Source: Hymenobacter pini
GTDB taxonomy: Bacteria; Bacteroidota; Bacteroidia; Cytophagales; Hymenobacteraceae
Assembly (NCBI RefSeq): GCF_020421205.1
Contig: NZ_JAIZZH010000005.1
Coordinates: 124,001-188,000, forward strand
Length of the DNA: 64,000 bases
Reading direction: 5' to 3'
Shown here: one piece after another, positions 1 through 7,836 of the stretch
How the letters are laid out: each line of letters opens with the position of its first letter
Position numbering within the stretch: position 1 is the first letter of the stretch
The notes under the pieces: generated by a model
What the model was told of the DNA's origin: nothing
What the model saw: only the letters and a program-made list of their open reading frames with translations
Databases searched by the model: none
Position numbers and translations under genes: made by a program

Positions 1-702
1 TGGGTGCACGAAAAGCTCTGCGCTGCGTATGGCGCCCCGTTTGCGTTTTTCAGCACCAAAGACCCGCTCAGTGAGCTCATCAGCTCGTTGCTTTCCCACC
101 GCACCCGCAACCAGGACTCGCACCGCGCCTACCAGCAGCTACGCGCCCGTTTCCCGACGTGGGAGCAGGTGCTTGATGCGCCCACGGCGGAAGTGGAGGC
201 GGCCATCCGCCCGTGCACCTGGCCGGAGCAGAAAGCACCCCGGCTGCAGCAGGTGCTGCGGGAAGTGAGCAGCCGCTGCAATGGCCCCTGCCACCTGGAG
301 TTCCTGGCCGATTTGCCGATTCCGGAGGCCCGGGCCTGGCTGGAGCAACTGCCGGGCGTGGGGCCCAAAACCAGCGCCGCCGTATTGCTGTTCAGTACCC
401 TGCGTCGCCCCGCTATGCCCGTGGATAGTCACCATCACCGCGTGGCGCAGCGCCTGGGCCTCATTGGCCCGAAGGTGGGCGAGGCCGCAGCTCACGCCCA
501 ACTGGCTGCCCTATTGCCACCCGACTGGGATGCCCAGCAGGTGTACGACCACCACGAGGCACTCATGTTTCACGGCCAAAAGTGCTGCTATTTTCACACG
601 CCGGCCTGCGGGCGGTGCGTGGTGCTGAGCCGCTGTCCGTTTGGGCAGGCGCGAGTCGGCAATTTTTCCCAACTTCCCGCTTCTTCAACTCTCCCGCTAT
701 GA
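1..702 (+). CDS. Endonuclease III-like DNA glycosylase (5' end beyond window)
   Basis: Base-excision-repair glycosylase/AP lyase of the HhH-GPD family. Numbering from the GTG at position 4, the helix-hairpin-helix LPGVGPKTSAAV (about residues 116-127) carries K122, the equivalent of the catalytic lysine, and the downstream D141 in PVDSHHHRV is the equivalent of the catalytic aspartate. The C-terminus has a complete [4Fe-4S] loop, C195-x6-C202-x2-C205-x5-C211, with the spacing known for Nth. The frame is open to the window edge and the N-terminus is about ten residues shorter than usual, so the true start probably lies upstream. One deviation: the segment that reads LLSAQATD in E. coli Nth is LLSHRTRN here, so the usual Gln is replaced. 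The stop overlaps the next start by four bases (ATGA). Substrate range cannot be read from sequence. Confidence 0.85.
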   Translation, partial: WVHEKLCAAYGAPFAFFSTKDPLSELISSLLSHRTRNQDSHRAYQQLRARFPTWEQVLDAPTAEVEAAIRPCTWPEQKAPRLQQVLREVSSRCNGPCHLEFLADLPIPEARAWLEQLPGVGPKTSAAVLLFSTLRRPAMPVDSHHHRVAQRLGLIGPKVGEAAAHAQLAALLPPDWDAQQVYDHHEALMFHGQKCCYFHTPACGRCVVLSRCPFGQARVGNFSQLPASSTLPL

Positions 703-899
703 AACCGACCTACGGCGTACCCGCTCTGCTTTCCGTATTCGTGCCCGGCCTGGGCCAGCTTATCAAAGGCCAGATTCTGAAAGCCTTTGTGATTTGGGTA
801 GTAGGTGGACTGGTAGGCTTTTTTCTGTTCTGGACGGTTATAATCCCGTTCATTGTGTGGGCCTGGAACGTGTACGACGCCTACAACGACCCCGCCTAG
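699..899 (+). CDS. Small two-helix membrane protein (TM2-like)
   Basis: A 66-residue protein starting at ATG 699, which shares ATGA with the stop of the glycosylase gene and is therefore probably translationally coupled to it. The sequence PGLGQLIKGQ followed by a long hydrophobic stretch (about residues 28-56) and a final WNVYDAYNDP resembles the TM2-type family of small membrane proteins, in which a PGxGQ turn sits between two helices. No enzymatic motif is present. Function unknown; the coupling to a repair gene may be only positional. Confidence 0.7.
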   Translation: MKPTYGVPALLSVFVPGLGQLIKGQILKAFVIWVVGGLVGFFLFWTVIIPFIVWAWNVYDAYNDPA

Positions 900-901
900 C
901 C

Positions 902-1174
902 GTGGCGGTGCTGCACCTGAAAGCCAAGCCCAACAGCCGCCGCACCCAGCTGGAGCGTGCCCCCGATGGCAGCCTGCTCGTACGCCTGCAGGCCCCCGCC
1001 CAGGATGGCAAGGCCAATGCGTGTTTGCTGGCGTACCTGGCCGAAGTATTTGGGGTGAGCAAATCTGGTGTTACGTTGCTGAGCGGGCACACGGCTCCTT
1101 TCAAAAAGGTAGAAATAGAAGGCCGCACCGATGCGGAACTGACGGCAGTTTTGCAGCAGCTGCGGCTGGCGTAG
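902..1174 (+). CDS. DUF167 (UPF0235, YggU-like) protein
   Basis: A 90-residue protein. The family signature is clear: KPNSRRTQLE near the N-terminus, VRLQAPAQDGKANACLLAYLAEVFGVSKS in the middle (the DGKAN box is the family hallmark) and LLSGHTAPFKKVEI near the end. The start is taken as GTG 902, two bases after the previous stop, because the frame upstream overlaps two real genes and the family begins just before the KPN motif. The family is conserved across bacteria and archaea and has no agreed function. It forms a run with the two preceding genes. Confidence 0.8.
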   Translation: MAVLHLKAKPNSRRTQLERAPDGSLLVRLQAPAQDGKANACLLAYLAEVFGVSKSGVTLLSGHTAPFKKVEIEGRTDAELTAVLQQLRLA

Positions 1175-1258
1175 CCGTATCTTTTACCGAGCGTTTGGCG
1201 TTGAACGGGCACGCTGCCTTGGTGGCAGCAGCTACGGCTCCTTCTCTCCCCTCTTTCT

Positions 1259-2059
1259 ATGTCGTTTTTTCCTACCTGGGCCGTGGCTGGCTTCTGGGGC
1301 CTGGTATCCGGCTCAGCGCTACTGCTGGGCGCGGCCGTGGGCTATTTTACCCACATTCCGCAGCGGCTGATTGCCGCTATCATGGCCTTTGGCAGCGGCG
1401 TGCTGATTTCAACGCTTTCCCTGGAGCTAATGGAGGAAGCCTACCGCAAAGGCGGCTTCGACTCCACGGGGCTGGGGTTTGTGGGCGGCGCGGCGGCGTA
1501 CACGCTGGCGAACTGGCTGCTGGCCCGCTACGGCGCCAAGCACCGCAAGCGCTCCGGCGACCAGCAAACCCAGGAGCGCAACGCCGTGCAAAAAGGCCAC
1601 ACTGAGGGCAACTCCGCCGGCGACGACAACGGACTGGCCCTGGCTATTGGAGCGCTGCTGGATGGCATTCCGGAAAGTATTGTGATTGGCCTGAGCATGC
1701 TGGCTGGCGGGGGCGTGAGCATGGTAGCCGTGGTGGCCATCTTCCTGAGCAACCTGCCCGAGGGCCTGAGCAGCGCCGCTGGCATGCGCAAAGCGGGCCG
1801 CAAGCCAGCCTACGTGCTGGGCTTGTGGGCTGGCATAGCCCTTATTTCCGGCATTTCTTCGCTGGTAGGCTATTCGGTATTCAGTGGGTTCTCGCCGGAA
1901 GTGGTGGCGGCTACCACCGCCGTATCGGCCGGGGCCGTGCTGGCCATGATTGCCGATACCATGATTCCGGAAGCATTTGAGGTGGCCCATAATTTCACGG
2001 GGCTCATCACCGTCATCGGCTTTCTGGTTTCGTTTGTGCTGAGCAAGTTGGGCGGCTAA
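1259..2059 (+). CDS. ZIP-family divalent metal transporter
   Basis: A 266-residue integral membrane protein of the ZIP (SLC39) family, expected in the inner membrane and importing zinc or another divalent metal. Eight hydrophobic segments can be laid out. The family metal-site helices are visible as GALLDGIPESIVIGLS (helix 4) and LSNLPEGLSSA (helix 5), with a third acidic helix MIADTMIPEAFE near the C-terminus. Helix 4 has D in place of the usual H before the IPE motif, as in the GufA-like branch. A charged, Gln/His-containing loop lies between helices 3 and 4 (about residues 96-122), as is usual. The start is ATG 1259. Metal specificity cannot be decided. Confidence 0.85.
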   Translation: MSFFPTWAVAGFWGLVSGSALLLGAAVGYFTHIPQRLIAAIMAFGSGVLISTLSLELMEEAYRKGGFDSTGLGFVGGAAAYTLANWLLARYGAKHRKRSGDQQTQERNAVQKGHTEGNSAGDDNGLALAIGALLDGIPESIVIGLSMLAGGGVSMVAVVAIFLSNLPEGLSSAAGMRKAGRKPAYVLGLWAGIALISGISSLVGYSVFSGFSPEVVAATTAVSAGAVLAMIADTMIPEAFEVAHNFTGLITVIGFLVSFVLSKLGG

Positions 2060-2087
2060 GCGTTTGCCTCTTAACCCTGAAAAAGAC

Positions 2088-2119
2088 GAAGGCCACCGGA
2101 TTCCCCGCCGGTGGCCTTC
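2088..2119. terminator. Hairpin terminator between convergent genes
   Basis: A perfect 12-bp stem (GAAGGCCACCGG and its complement) closes an 8-base loop. On the minus strand the stem is followed by a run of T, so it best serves the ammonium transporter; it also lies just after the ZIP gene and may stop both. Confidence 0.8.
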
Positions 2120-2222
2120 TACATAAAATAATCCCCTCATTCCTTCTCTAACCCACCAGCTGCCGAGGGGGGATCTGCCGCAACTTTTTCCGGAGGTTGC
2201 GACAAGAGCGGCTGATGTTTCC

Positions 2223-3608
2223 TTACACACTTTCCGGCACTACGTCGCGGCGGTAGGTGCGTTCAAATGCTTCATCAACGTGGTACGTGGACTCCTCGTG
2301 TTGGCTGAGGTCGAGTCCTAACTCCTCATCCTGGAGTTTTACGCGCAACCCAAAAATACGGTCAGTTATTTTCAATAAAATCCACGCCCCGACGAACGAG
2401 TACGAAATGACGATGAACAGGCCCAGCAGGTGGTAGCCAAAGGTGGTAAAGGTGCCGTGAATCAGTCCCACCTTATCGGCAAATACCCCCGTGAGCAGCA
2501 TGCCCACAATGCCGCCCAGTCCGTGGCACGGAAATACATCCAGCGTATCATCAATGGTGGTACGCGAGTTTTGCCAGTGCACGGCGGCGTGGCTGATAAA
2601 GGATGCCAGTACCCCGAACAGGATGCTTTGCCCATAACCAACGTAACCGGCGGCGGGCGTAATGGCCACCAGTCCCACTACAGCGCCGGTGCAGGCCCCC
2701 ACCGCCGTGGGCTTACCGCCCCGCACAATTTCAATCAGAATCCAGGCAATGAGGGCTGCCGCCGAGGCTAGGTTGGTGTTCACAAACGACAGCGCCGCCA
2801 GCTCATTAGCACCCAGCGCCGAGCCCGCATTGAAGCCAAACCACCCAAACCACAGCAGCCCGGTACCTAGCAGCACGTAAGGCACATTGGGCGTAGAAAA
2901 CGAGGAAGGCCGCAGGTTGGCTGAGCGCCGGCCCAGTACCATTGCGCCGGCCAAAGCGGCTACCCCCGCCGAAATGTGCACCACGGTGCCCCCCGCAAAA
3001 TCCAGCACGCCCCACTTGCGCAGGAAGCCCTCGGGGTGCCACGTCCAGTGAGCCAGCGGGCAGTAGATGAACAGGCTGAACAGCACCATAAAGGCCAGGT
3101 AGCCTTTAAACCGCACCCGCTCGGCAAACGAGCCGGTAATCAGGGCTGGGGTGATGATGGCAAACTTAAGCTGAAAAGCGAAGTATAGAATGAACGGGAT
3201 GGTAGTGGCAAACGCCGGGTTGGGAGCCGTACCTACGTTGCGCAGCAGGGCAAACGTGAAGGGGTTACCGATAAGCCCGTGCCAGGAGTCGCCGTAGCAA
3301 AGCGAGAACCCCACAAAGTAGAACAGCACCGAAATAACGCCCAGCGCCACAAAGCTCTGCAACATGGTGCTAATCACGTTTTTGGGCCGCACCATACCGC
3401 CATAAAAGAACGACAGTCCCGGCGTCATAATCAGCACGAAGGCCGTGGCCGTGAGCATCCAGGCTACATCGGCCCCGTTAAGGGTACCGGGGGCGGCGGC
3501 CGGATGCGGTACCTGCACCAAAGCTGCCACCACTGACAGCAGTAACAGCACGCCCAGCGCAAACAAACTTTTGCTAGGTCGGACAGAAGCAGATGTCGGA
3601 GTCATCAC
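2223..3608 (-). CDS. amtB: Ammonium transporter
   Basis: A 461-residue Amt/Rh-family ammonium channel of the inner membrane. It begins with a hydrophobic signal-like helix (about residues 14-33) and then eleven or so transmembrane helices. Family motifs include TPGLSFFYGGM (about 62-72), FAERVRFKGY, FAGGTVVHISAG with the pore histidine H211, GWFGFNAGSAL, and DVFPCHGLGGIVG with the second pore histidine H362. The C-terminal cytoplasmic tail is of normal length and contains the R/K-rich start and acidic end that in other Amts bind a PII protein. No glnK/glnB gene is adjacent, which is unusual compared with the common glnK-amtB arrangement. About 259 bases of AT-rich DNA separate it from the divergent TPR-AAA gene. 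Confidence 0.95.
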   Translation of the reverse strand: MMTPTSASVRPSKSLFALGVLLLLSVVAALVQVPHPAAAPGTLNGADVAWMLTATAFVLIMTPGLSFFYGGMVRPKNVISTMLQSFVALGVISVLFYFVGFSLCYGDSWHGLIGNPFTFALLRNVGTAPNPAFATTIPFILYFAFQLKFAIITPALITGSFAERVRFKGYLAFMVLFSLFIYCPLAHWTWHPEGFLRKWGVLDFAGGTVVHISAGVAALAGAMVLGRRSANLRPSSFSTPNVPYVLLGTGLLWFGWFGFNAGSALGANELAALSFVNTNLASAAALIAWILIEIVRGGKPTAVGACTGAVVGLVAITPAAGYVGYGQSILFGVLASFISHAAVHWQNSRTTIDDTLDVFPCHGLGGIVGMLLTGVFADKVGLIHGTFTTFGYHLLGLFIVISYSFVGAWILLKITDRIFGLRVKLQDEELGLDLSQHEESTYHVDEAFERTYRRDVVPESV

Positions 3609-3867
3609 AAATATGTTTTGGGGTTACCCTTCGTTTGTCATGCCAATATACGCTAACAATATAGTTTTATCCTGCATGCACCCTTTGTTTTAAGGTATCT
3701 GTTCTAAAATATGATATAATTTCCGTAATCATATATTCGTTCTTTATACCTATTTCTAAAAAACACCCATAAATAGAGATGATAGTCTATCGATTCACTG
3801 TGAGTCCATGCATGCAAGTTGATAGAGGCAAAACCGTAGCTTGCGGCTTCCATTAGCAGATATATCT

Positions 3868-5244
3868 ATGGCGGCTTTACCCAACCCCTCCGATTTGCAA
3901 CCCTTGCTCGATGCGCTGGCGTTTTCGCCTGAAAATGTTCCTCTGCGCCGTCACGTAGCTTCCTTGCTCAGGCAGGCCGGGCGGCTTGGTGAGGCGGAAG
4001 AACACTACCGCCTGGGTCTGCGCCAAGCCCCCGAGGATGAGGAGCTACAGCTCGGGCTGGCCGAAACGTACGCCGGTCTGCAGAAAACCTCGGCGGCACT
4101 GGTAGTGCTGGAAGAAGTGCTGCGCGCCCACCCCAACCACGCCCGAGCCCATCTGCTCCACGCCCGCGTGCTGGCCCGCGCCGGCGGACCGCCCGATGAA
4201 GCCCGGGCGGCCTACCAGCAAGCCTTGCAACTGGATGCCAGCCTGCGCGACGCCGCCCTAGATGAACAGTTGGGCCTGCGCCCGGCCGCCCAACCAGCCA
4301 GCGGCGGCGCTCCGGCCGACTACAACGCCACCCACGTTTCGGATATGGGGCTGGATGAGCAGGCGTTGTTTGCTGGGCTGGAAAAGCCCAAAATCACGTT
4401 TCAGGACGTGGGCGGCATGGAGGCAGTGAAGGAAGAAATTCGCCTCAAAATCATCCACCCACTCCAGTACCCCGATCTGTATAAGGCGTATGGCAAGGCG
4501 GCCGGCGGCGGACTGCTGCTGTACGGCCCACCCGGCTGCGGCAAAACGCATCTGGCCCGCGCCACGGCCGGCGAGGTGCAGGCCTCGTTCATTCACGTGG
4601 GCATCAACGACATTCTGGACATGTGGATGGGCCAGAGTGAAAAGAAGCTGCACGAGCTGTTTGAGCTGGCCCGCGTGCAGGCGCCCTGCGTGCTGTTTTT
4701 TGACGAGGTGGACGCTCTGGCCGCCAACCGCCACGACCTGCGCCAAAGCGCCGGCCGTACCCTCATCAACCAGTTTCTGGAGGAGCTGGATGGGGCCCGC
4801 AGCTCTAACGACGGCGTGCTGATACTGGCCGCTACCAACGCCCCCTGGCAATTGGACCCCGCCTTCCGCCGCCCCGGCCGCTTCGATAAAATCGTGCTGG
4901 TAACCCCACCCGATGAAACTGCCCGCGTGGCCATCTTGGAAGTGTTACTGCGCGGCAAGCCCCTGGCCGACAACATCAACCTCTCGGCCCTAGCTACTCA
5001 GACCGCCGGCCTCTCCGGCGCCGATTTGCAGGCCGTGGTAGACCAGGCCGTGGAAGCCTGCCTGCGCGAATCGATGAAAGCGGGCCGGCCGCAGCCGGTG
5101 CAGCAGAGCCATTTGCTGGCCGCGGCCCGGCAGGTGCGCCCCAGCACCAAGGAGTGGTTTGCCACGGCCAAAAACTACGCCCTCTACTCCAACGAAGGCG
5201 GTACCTACGACGACATCCTGACTTACCTGGGCATCAAAAAGTAA
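3868..5244 (+). CDS. TPR-AAA+ ATPase (CDC48-like module)
   Basis: A 458-residue soluble protein that joins an N-terminal TPR region (about residues 10-140; a GRLGEAEEHYRLGLRQAPED unit is plain) to one classical AAA+ module (about 175-435). Walker A is GPPGCGKT (about 220-227), Walker B is VLFFDEVDAL with the acidic pair at about 279-280, sensor 1 is LAATN, and RRPGRF is the arginine-finger region. The segment FQDVGGMEAVKEEI before Walker A is typical of the CDC48/katanin/spastin clade, which remodels or unfolds proteins. ATG 3868 is chosen over an in-frame TTG 27 bases upstream because TPR homology starts after it. It leads a four-gene operon with three TPR membrane proteins; only 7 bases separate it from the next gene. 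Inference: a TPR-targeted ATPase working with the membrane proteins. Confidence 0.85.
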   Translation: MAALPNPSDLQPLLDALAFSPENVPLRRHVASLLRQAGRLGEAEEHYRLGLRQAPEDEELQLGLAETYAGLQKTSAALVVLEEVLRAHPNHARAHLLHARVLARAGGPPDEARAAYQQALQLDASLRDAALDEQLGLRPAAQPASGGAPADYNATHVSDMGLDEQALFAGLEKPKITFQDVGGMEAVKEEIRLKIIHPLQYPDLYKAYGKAAGGGLLLYGPPGCGKTHLARATAGEVQASFIHVGINDILDMWMGQSEKKLHELFELARVQAPCVLFFDEVDALAANRHDLRQSAGRTLINQFLEELDGARSSNDGVLILAATNAPWQLDPAFRRPGRFDKIVLVTPPDETARVAILEVLLRGKPLADNINLSALATQTAGLSGADLQAVVDQAVEACLRESMKAGRPQPVQQSHLLAAARQVRPSTKEWFATAKNYALYSNEGGTYDDILTYLGIKK

Positions 5245-5251
5245 CGGTGCT

Positions 5252-6520
5252 ATGCGGCCCGAACCCCCAGCTACGCGGTGGCAGGATGCCGTGCAGAACC
5301 TGCTGGACATCAACCGGCCGGAGCAAGCTGAGCAGTTAGTCAGACAGCGGCTGGCGCACAATCCGCGGGAAGCGCTGGCTTACATCCTGCTCGGCTTTGC
5401 GCTGTACCGGCAAAATCGACTGTCAGAAGCTCGGGTTGTCATTCGGGAGGCGCTAGTGCTCGATCCGGCCGCCAGCGAGGCTTTTTATGTGCTGTTTCTG
5501 ATAGAAGATGAAGCCGGGCAGGCCCCTGCCCGGGCCAGGGCATTGCGCGAAGCCCTGCGTCTGCAGCCCTTCAACCCGAAGTATCTGGCGGCGCAGGCGC
5601 AGCTTTACTTGCTCCAACAACAGCCCGCCGCGGCGCAGCAGGCGGCCGCGCGGGGCCTGGCCCACCGCCCCGACCATACTGGCTGCCTGATTGCGCTGGC
5701 CACTGCGCTGCACGAGCAGCAGCACTGGTCCGACTTAGCACCCGTCCTGCAGCAGCTGGTAGCCAGCCATCCGAACCTTCCGAAGGCGCACCAGCTGCTG
5801 GGCCGGGAAGCCATGCGGCAGAAGCATTACGCGGCGGCTCAGGCGCATTTTCAGGAGGCGCTGCGCCTGGCTCCTACCAATGCTACGGCCTTGCAGGGAG
5901 CTAGTCAGGCAATCCGCCGCCAGCTCTGGATTGGCCGGCTGGCCGTGTGGCTGGACACCTACCTGACATTCATATCAGAAGGCACCAAACAAAGGAAGCT
6001 GAAAGCGTGGGGCCACTTTCTGCTAATTCTGATTCCGCTGAGTTTATTGTGCATTCCGCTGCTACTGTTCATGGGTTTTGAGGCCGGGTACTGGCGGCTA
6101 CACCCGCAGGTGCGACGGTTACGCAACCGCCCCGACCAGAACCTATTCTACGCGCAGCAAACACTCTGGCGGTACGGGCCGGTGGCGGCTTTTACGTTGT
6201 TGCTGCTGGCCTGGCTAACAACAGTTTTCTGGCTGCTGGTGTGGCTGGGTGTGCCGGAAAGCAGCCTAGGTCCGGGCCTCACGGGTGGACTTACCACGGT
6301 GGCTATGGCCATTTGGGCCGCTTTCAAACACGCTTCGAATCAACCATTGCCCGAAAAATCATCCCTGCGGAAGATGCTGGCAGCCCTGCTGGCGCTGGCC
6401 GTCAGTATCACGAGCGTAAGTTGGCCGGCAACCTGGCCTTACGGTCCGCTGGCAGTTCTGGGCCTCACCAGCTGGGCTGGGTTTTTGATTTTCCGCCAAA
6501 CCCCGCCGCCGAAACAGTAG
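5252..6520 (+). CDS. TPR protein with multi-pass membrane tail, paralogue 1
   Basis: A 422-residue protein. Residues 12-220 are tandem TPR helices with units such as PEQAEQLVRQRLAHNP, LSEARVVIREALVLDP and YAAAQAHFQEALRLAP. A basic stretch (TKQRKLK, about 245-251) precedes about five hydrophobic segments (roughly 255-277, 311-332, 342-358, 374-392, 396-415). There is no signal peptide, so the TPR part should face the cytoplasm. It shares its architecture, and a SEAFYVL motif at the same place in the TPR array, with the next two genes. It starts 7 bases after the AAA gene and is followed after 23 bases by paralogue 2. No enzymatic motif is visible; a scaffold or adaptor role is an inference from the TPRs. 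Confidence 0.75.
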   Translation: MRPEPPATRWQDAVQNLLDINRPEQAEQLVRQRLAHNPREALAYILLGFALYRQNRLSEARVVIREALVLDPAASEAFYVLFLIEDEAGQAPARARALREALRLQPFNPKYLAAQAQLYLLQQQPAAAQQAAARGLAHRPDHTGCLIALATALHEQQHWSDLAPVLQQLVASHPNLPKAHQLLGREAMRQKHYAAAQAHFQEALRLAPTNATALQGASQAIRRQLWIGRLAVWLDTYLTFISEGTKQRKLKAWGHFLLILIPLSLLCIPLLLFMGFEAGYWRLHPQVRRLRNRPDQNLFYAQQTLWRYGPVAAFTLLLLAWLTTVFWLLVWLGVPESSLGPGLTGGLTTVAMAIWAAFKHASNQPLPEKSSLRKMLAALLALAVSITSVSWPATWPYGPLAVLGLTSWAGFLIFRQTPPPKQ

Positions 6521-6543
6521 CCGCCGCTTTTGCCTTCTCCACC

Positions 6544-7809
6544 ATGCATTCCACCAATATCTCTCAGCTGCGCCGGATTCAGGTTTTACTCCGTCAGTCA
6601 CGCCCCGACCTAGCCGAAGCAGAAGCCCGGCGCCAATTAGCTCAATTTCCGGAGTCCAGCCAGGGGCAGGCGCTGCTGGGGCTGAGTCTGATTCGTCAGC
6701 ACAAGCCGGCTGAAAGCCAGCCACCCGCCGAGCGCGCCGTGGCACTGGATGCACAAAACGACTTTGCCTTTTACGTGCTCAGCCTGTCCTGCCTGCAGAG
6801 CGGACAGCTACAGCCAGCCGCCCAACACATTGCCACGGCCTTGCAGCTGCAGCCCACCGTACCTGACTACCATTTTATTCAGGGCTCCGTGGCCTTTGCT
6901 GAAGGACGGGCGGAGGCCGCCCTAACTGCCGCCGACCAGGGTCTACTTTTTAATCCGCAGCACGTGCAATGCCTCAACCTGCGGGCCCGGGCTTTGTCGA
7001 GGCTAGCCACCGGGGCCGACTGGCAGCCTGAGTACCAGCAGGCGCTGCGTGAGGCACCTTTGTTTGCCCCCACGCACGTTAATCTGGGATTCAGCCATCT
7101 GGAGCACGCGCAATTTGAGCAGGCTGAGGCACACTTTCTGCAGGCTCTGGCGCTCGACCCAACCTCGCACGAAGCTCGGGCGGGTGTAGTATCAGCGGCG
7201 GTATCAAGAGCAGGACTAGCTCCCCGGCCCAAGCCGCTCAAGCCGTGGTTTGTGGAGGATAAACGCGCCGGCTTTTTGCTGATTGGCCCGTTCGTTCTAC
7301 TTCTTCTGTTAACGCTTTACGCTGTGCTGGATGAGGTGGAAGCTGCCACTCTGCGGCAGTATGTGCTGCCGGTGCTGGCCGGGGCAGTGCTGCTTTTTCT
7401 CTCGCCGGCCCTGTTAATTGCCAGCTTCAAAACGCTGCACCTGAGTTGGCAGTTACTGCGGCCCGCCACCCGCCATGTGCTACCGCTCCCGTTGCGCCAG
7501 CTGCTGGTAGCTGAAGCCGGGGCCATCGTTGCATTCTATCTGACCCTCGCCGCGCTGCTGCTGCCGGCTGCTACTGTGGTGGCTTGGGTACTTGTAGCAG
7601 TAAGCCTGGCGGCAGTGCTGCTTGGCCAGCAGACGCTCGTCAGTGTGCGAGGCCGCCGCGCCGGTTACCTTTACGGGACAGGTTTACTATTACTGGCAGC
7701 AGTGCTGGCGGCGTTTCAACTGGAATATAGTTTCAGCAACCGGGCAGTTATGCTCTGGTTCAACCTAGGTATTTGGGTGTATCTGCCGGCGTTTTCCTAT
7801 CTCGAATAA
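6544..7809 (+). CDS. TPR protein with multi-pass membrane tail, paralogue 2
   Basis: A 421-residue protein starting at ATG 6544; the frame is open much further upstream but that part lies inside paralogue 1 in another frame. TPR units span about residues 5-215 (for example RPDLAEAEARRQLAQFP and FEQAEAHFLQALALDP), with DFAFYVLSLSC at the position where paralogues 1 and 3 have a similar motif. The C-terminal half has about five hydrophobic segments beginning near residue 239 (AGFLLIGPFVLLLLL). No signal peptide. The membrane half is poorly conserved against its neighbours, whereas the TPR half aligns well, so the duplicated proteins have diverged mainly in the membrane part. Unknown function. 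Confidence 0.75.
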   Translation: MHSTNISQLRRIQVLLRQSRPDLAEAEARRQLAQFPESSQGQALLGLSLIRQHKPAESQPPAERAVALDAQNDFAFYVLSLSCLQSGQLQPAAQHIATALQLQPTVPDYHFIQGSVAFAEGRAEAALTAADQGLLFNPQHVQCLNLRARALSRLATGADWQPEYQQALREAPLFAPTHVNLGFSHLEHAQFEQAEAHFLQALALDPTSHEARAGVVSAAVSRAGLAPRPKPLKPWFVEDKRAGFLLIGPFVLLLLLTLYAVLDEVEAATLRQYVLPVLAGAVLLFLSPALLIASFKTLHLSWQLLRPATRHVLPLPLRQLLVAEAGAIVAFYLTLAALLLPAATVVAWVLVAVSLAAVLLGQQTLVSVRGRRAGYLYGTGLLLLAAVLAAFQLEYSFSNRAVMLWFNLGIWVYLPAFSYLE

Positions 7810-7836
7810 CCGCTCTTTTGGGTTTTAAGAATTAAG

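Noticed and set aside
3631..3646. TTGGCAT-like sigma-54 -24 box upstream of the ammonium transporter (minus strand)
   Set aside because: The -12 part reads AAACGA instead of TTGCA and the GG-N10-GC rule fails, so it is not a credible sigma-54 site.
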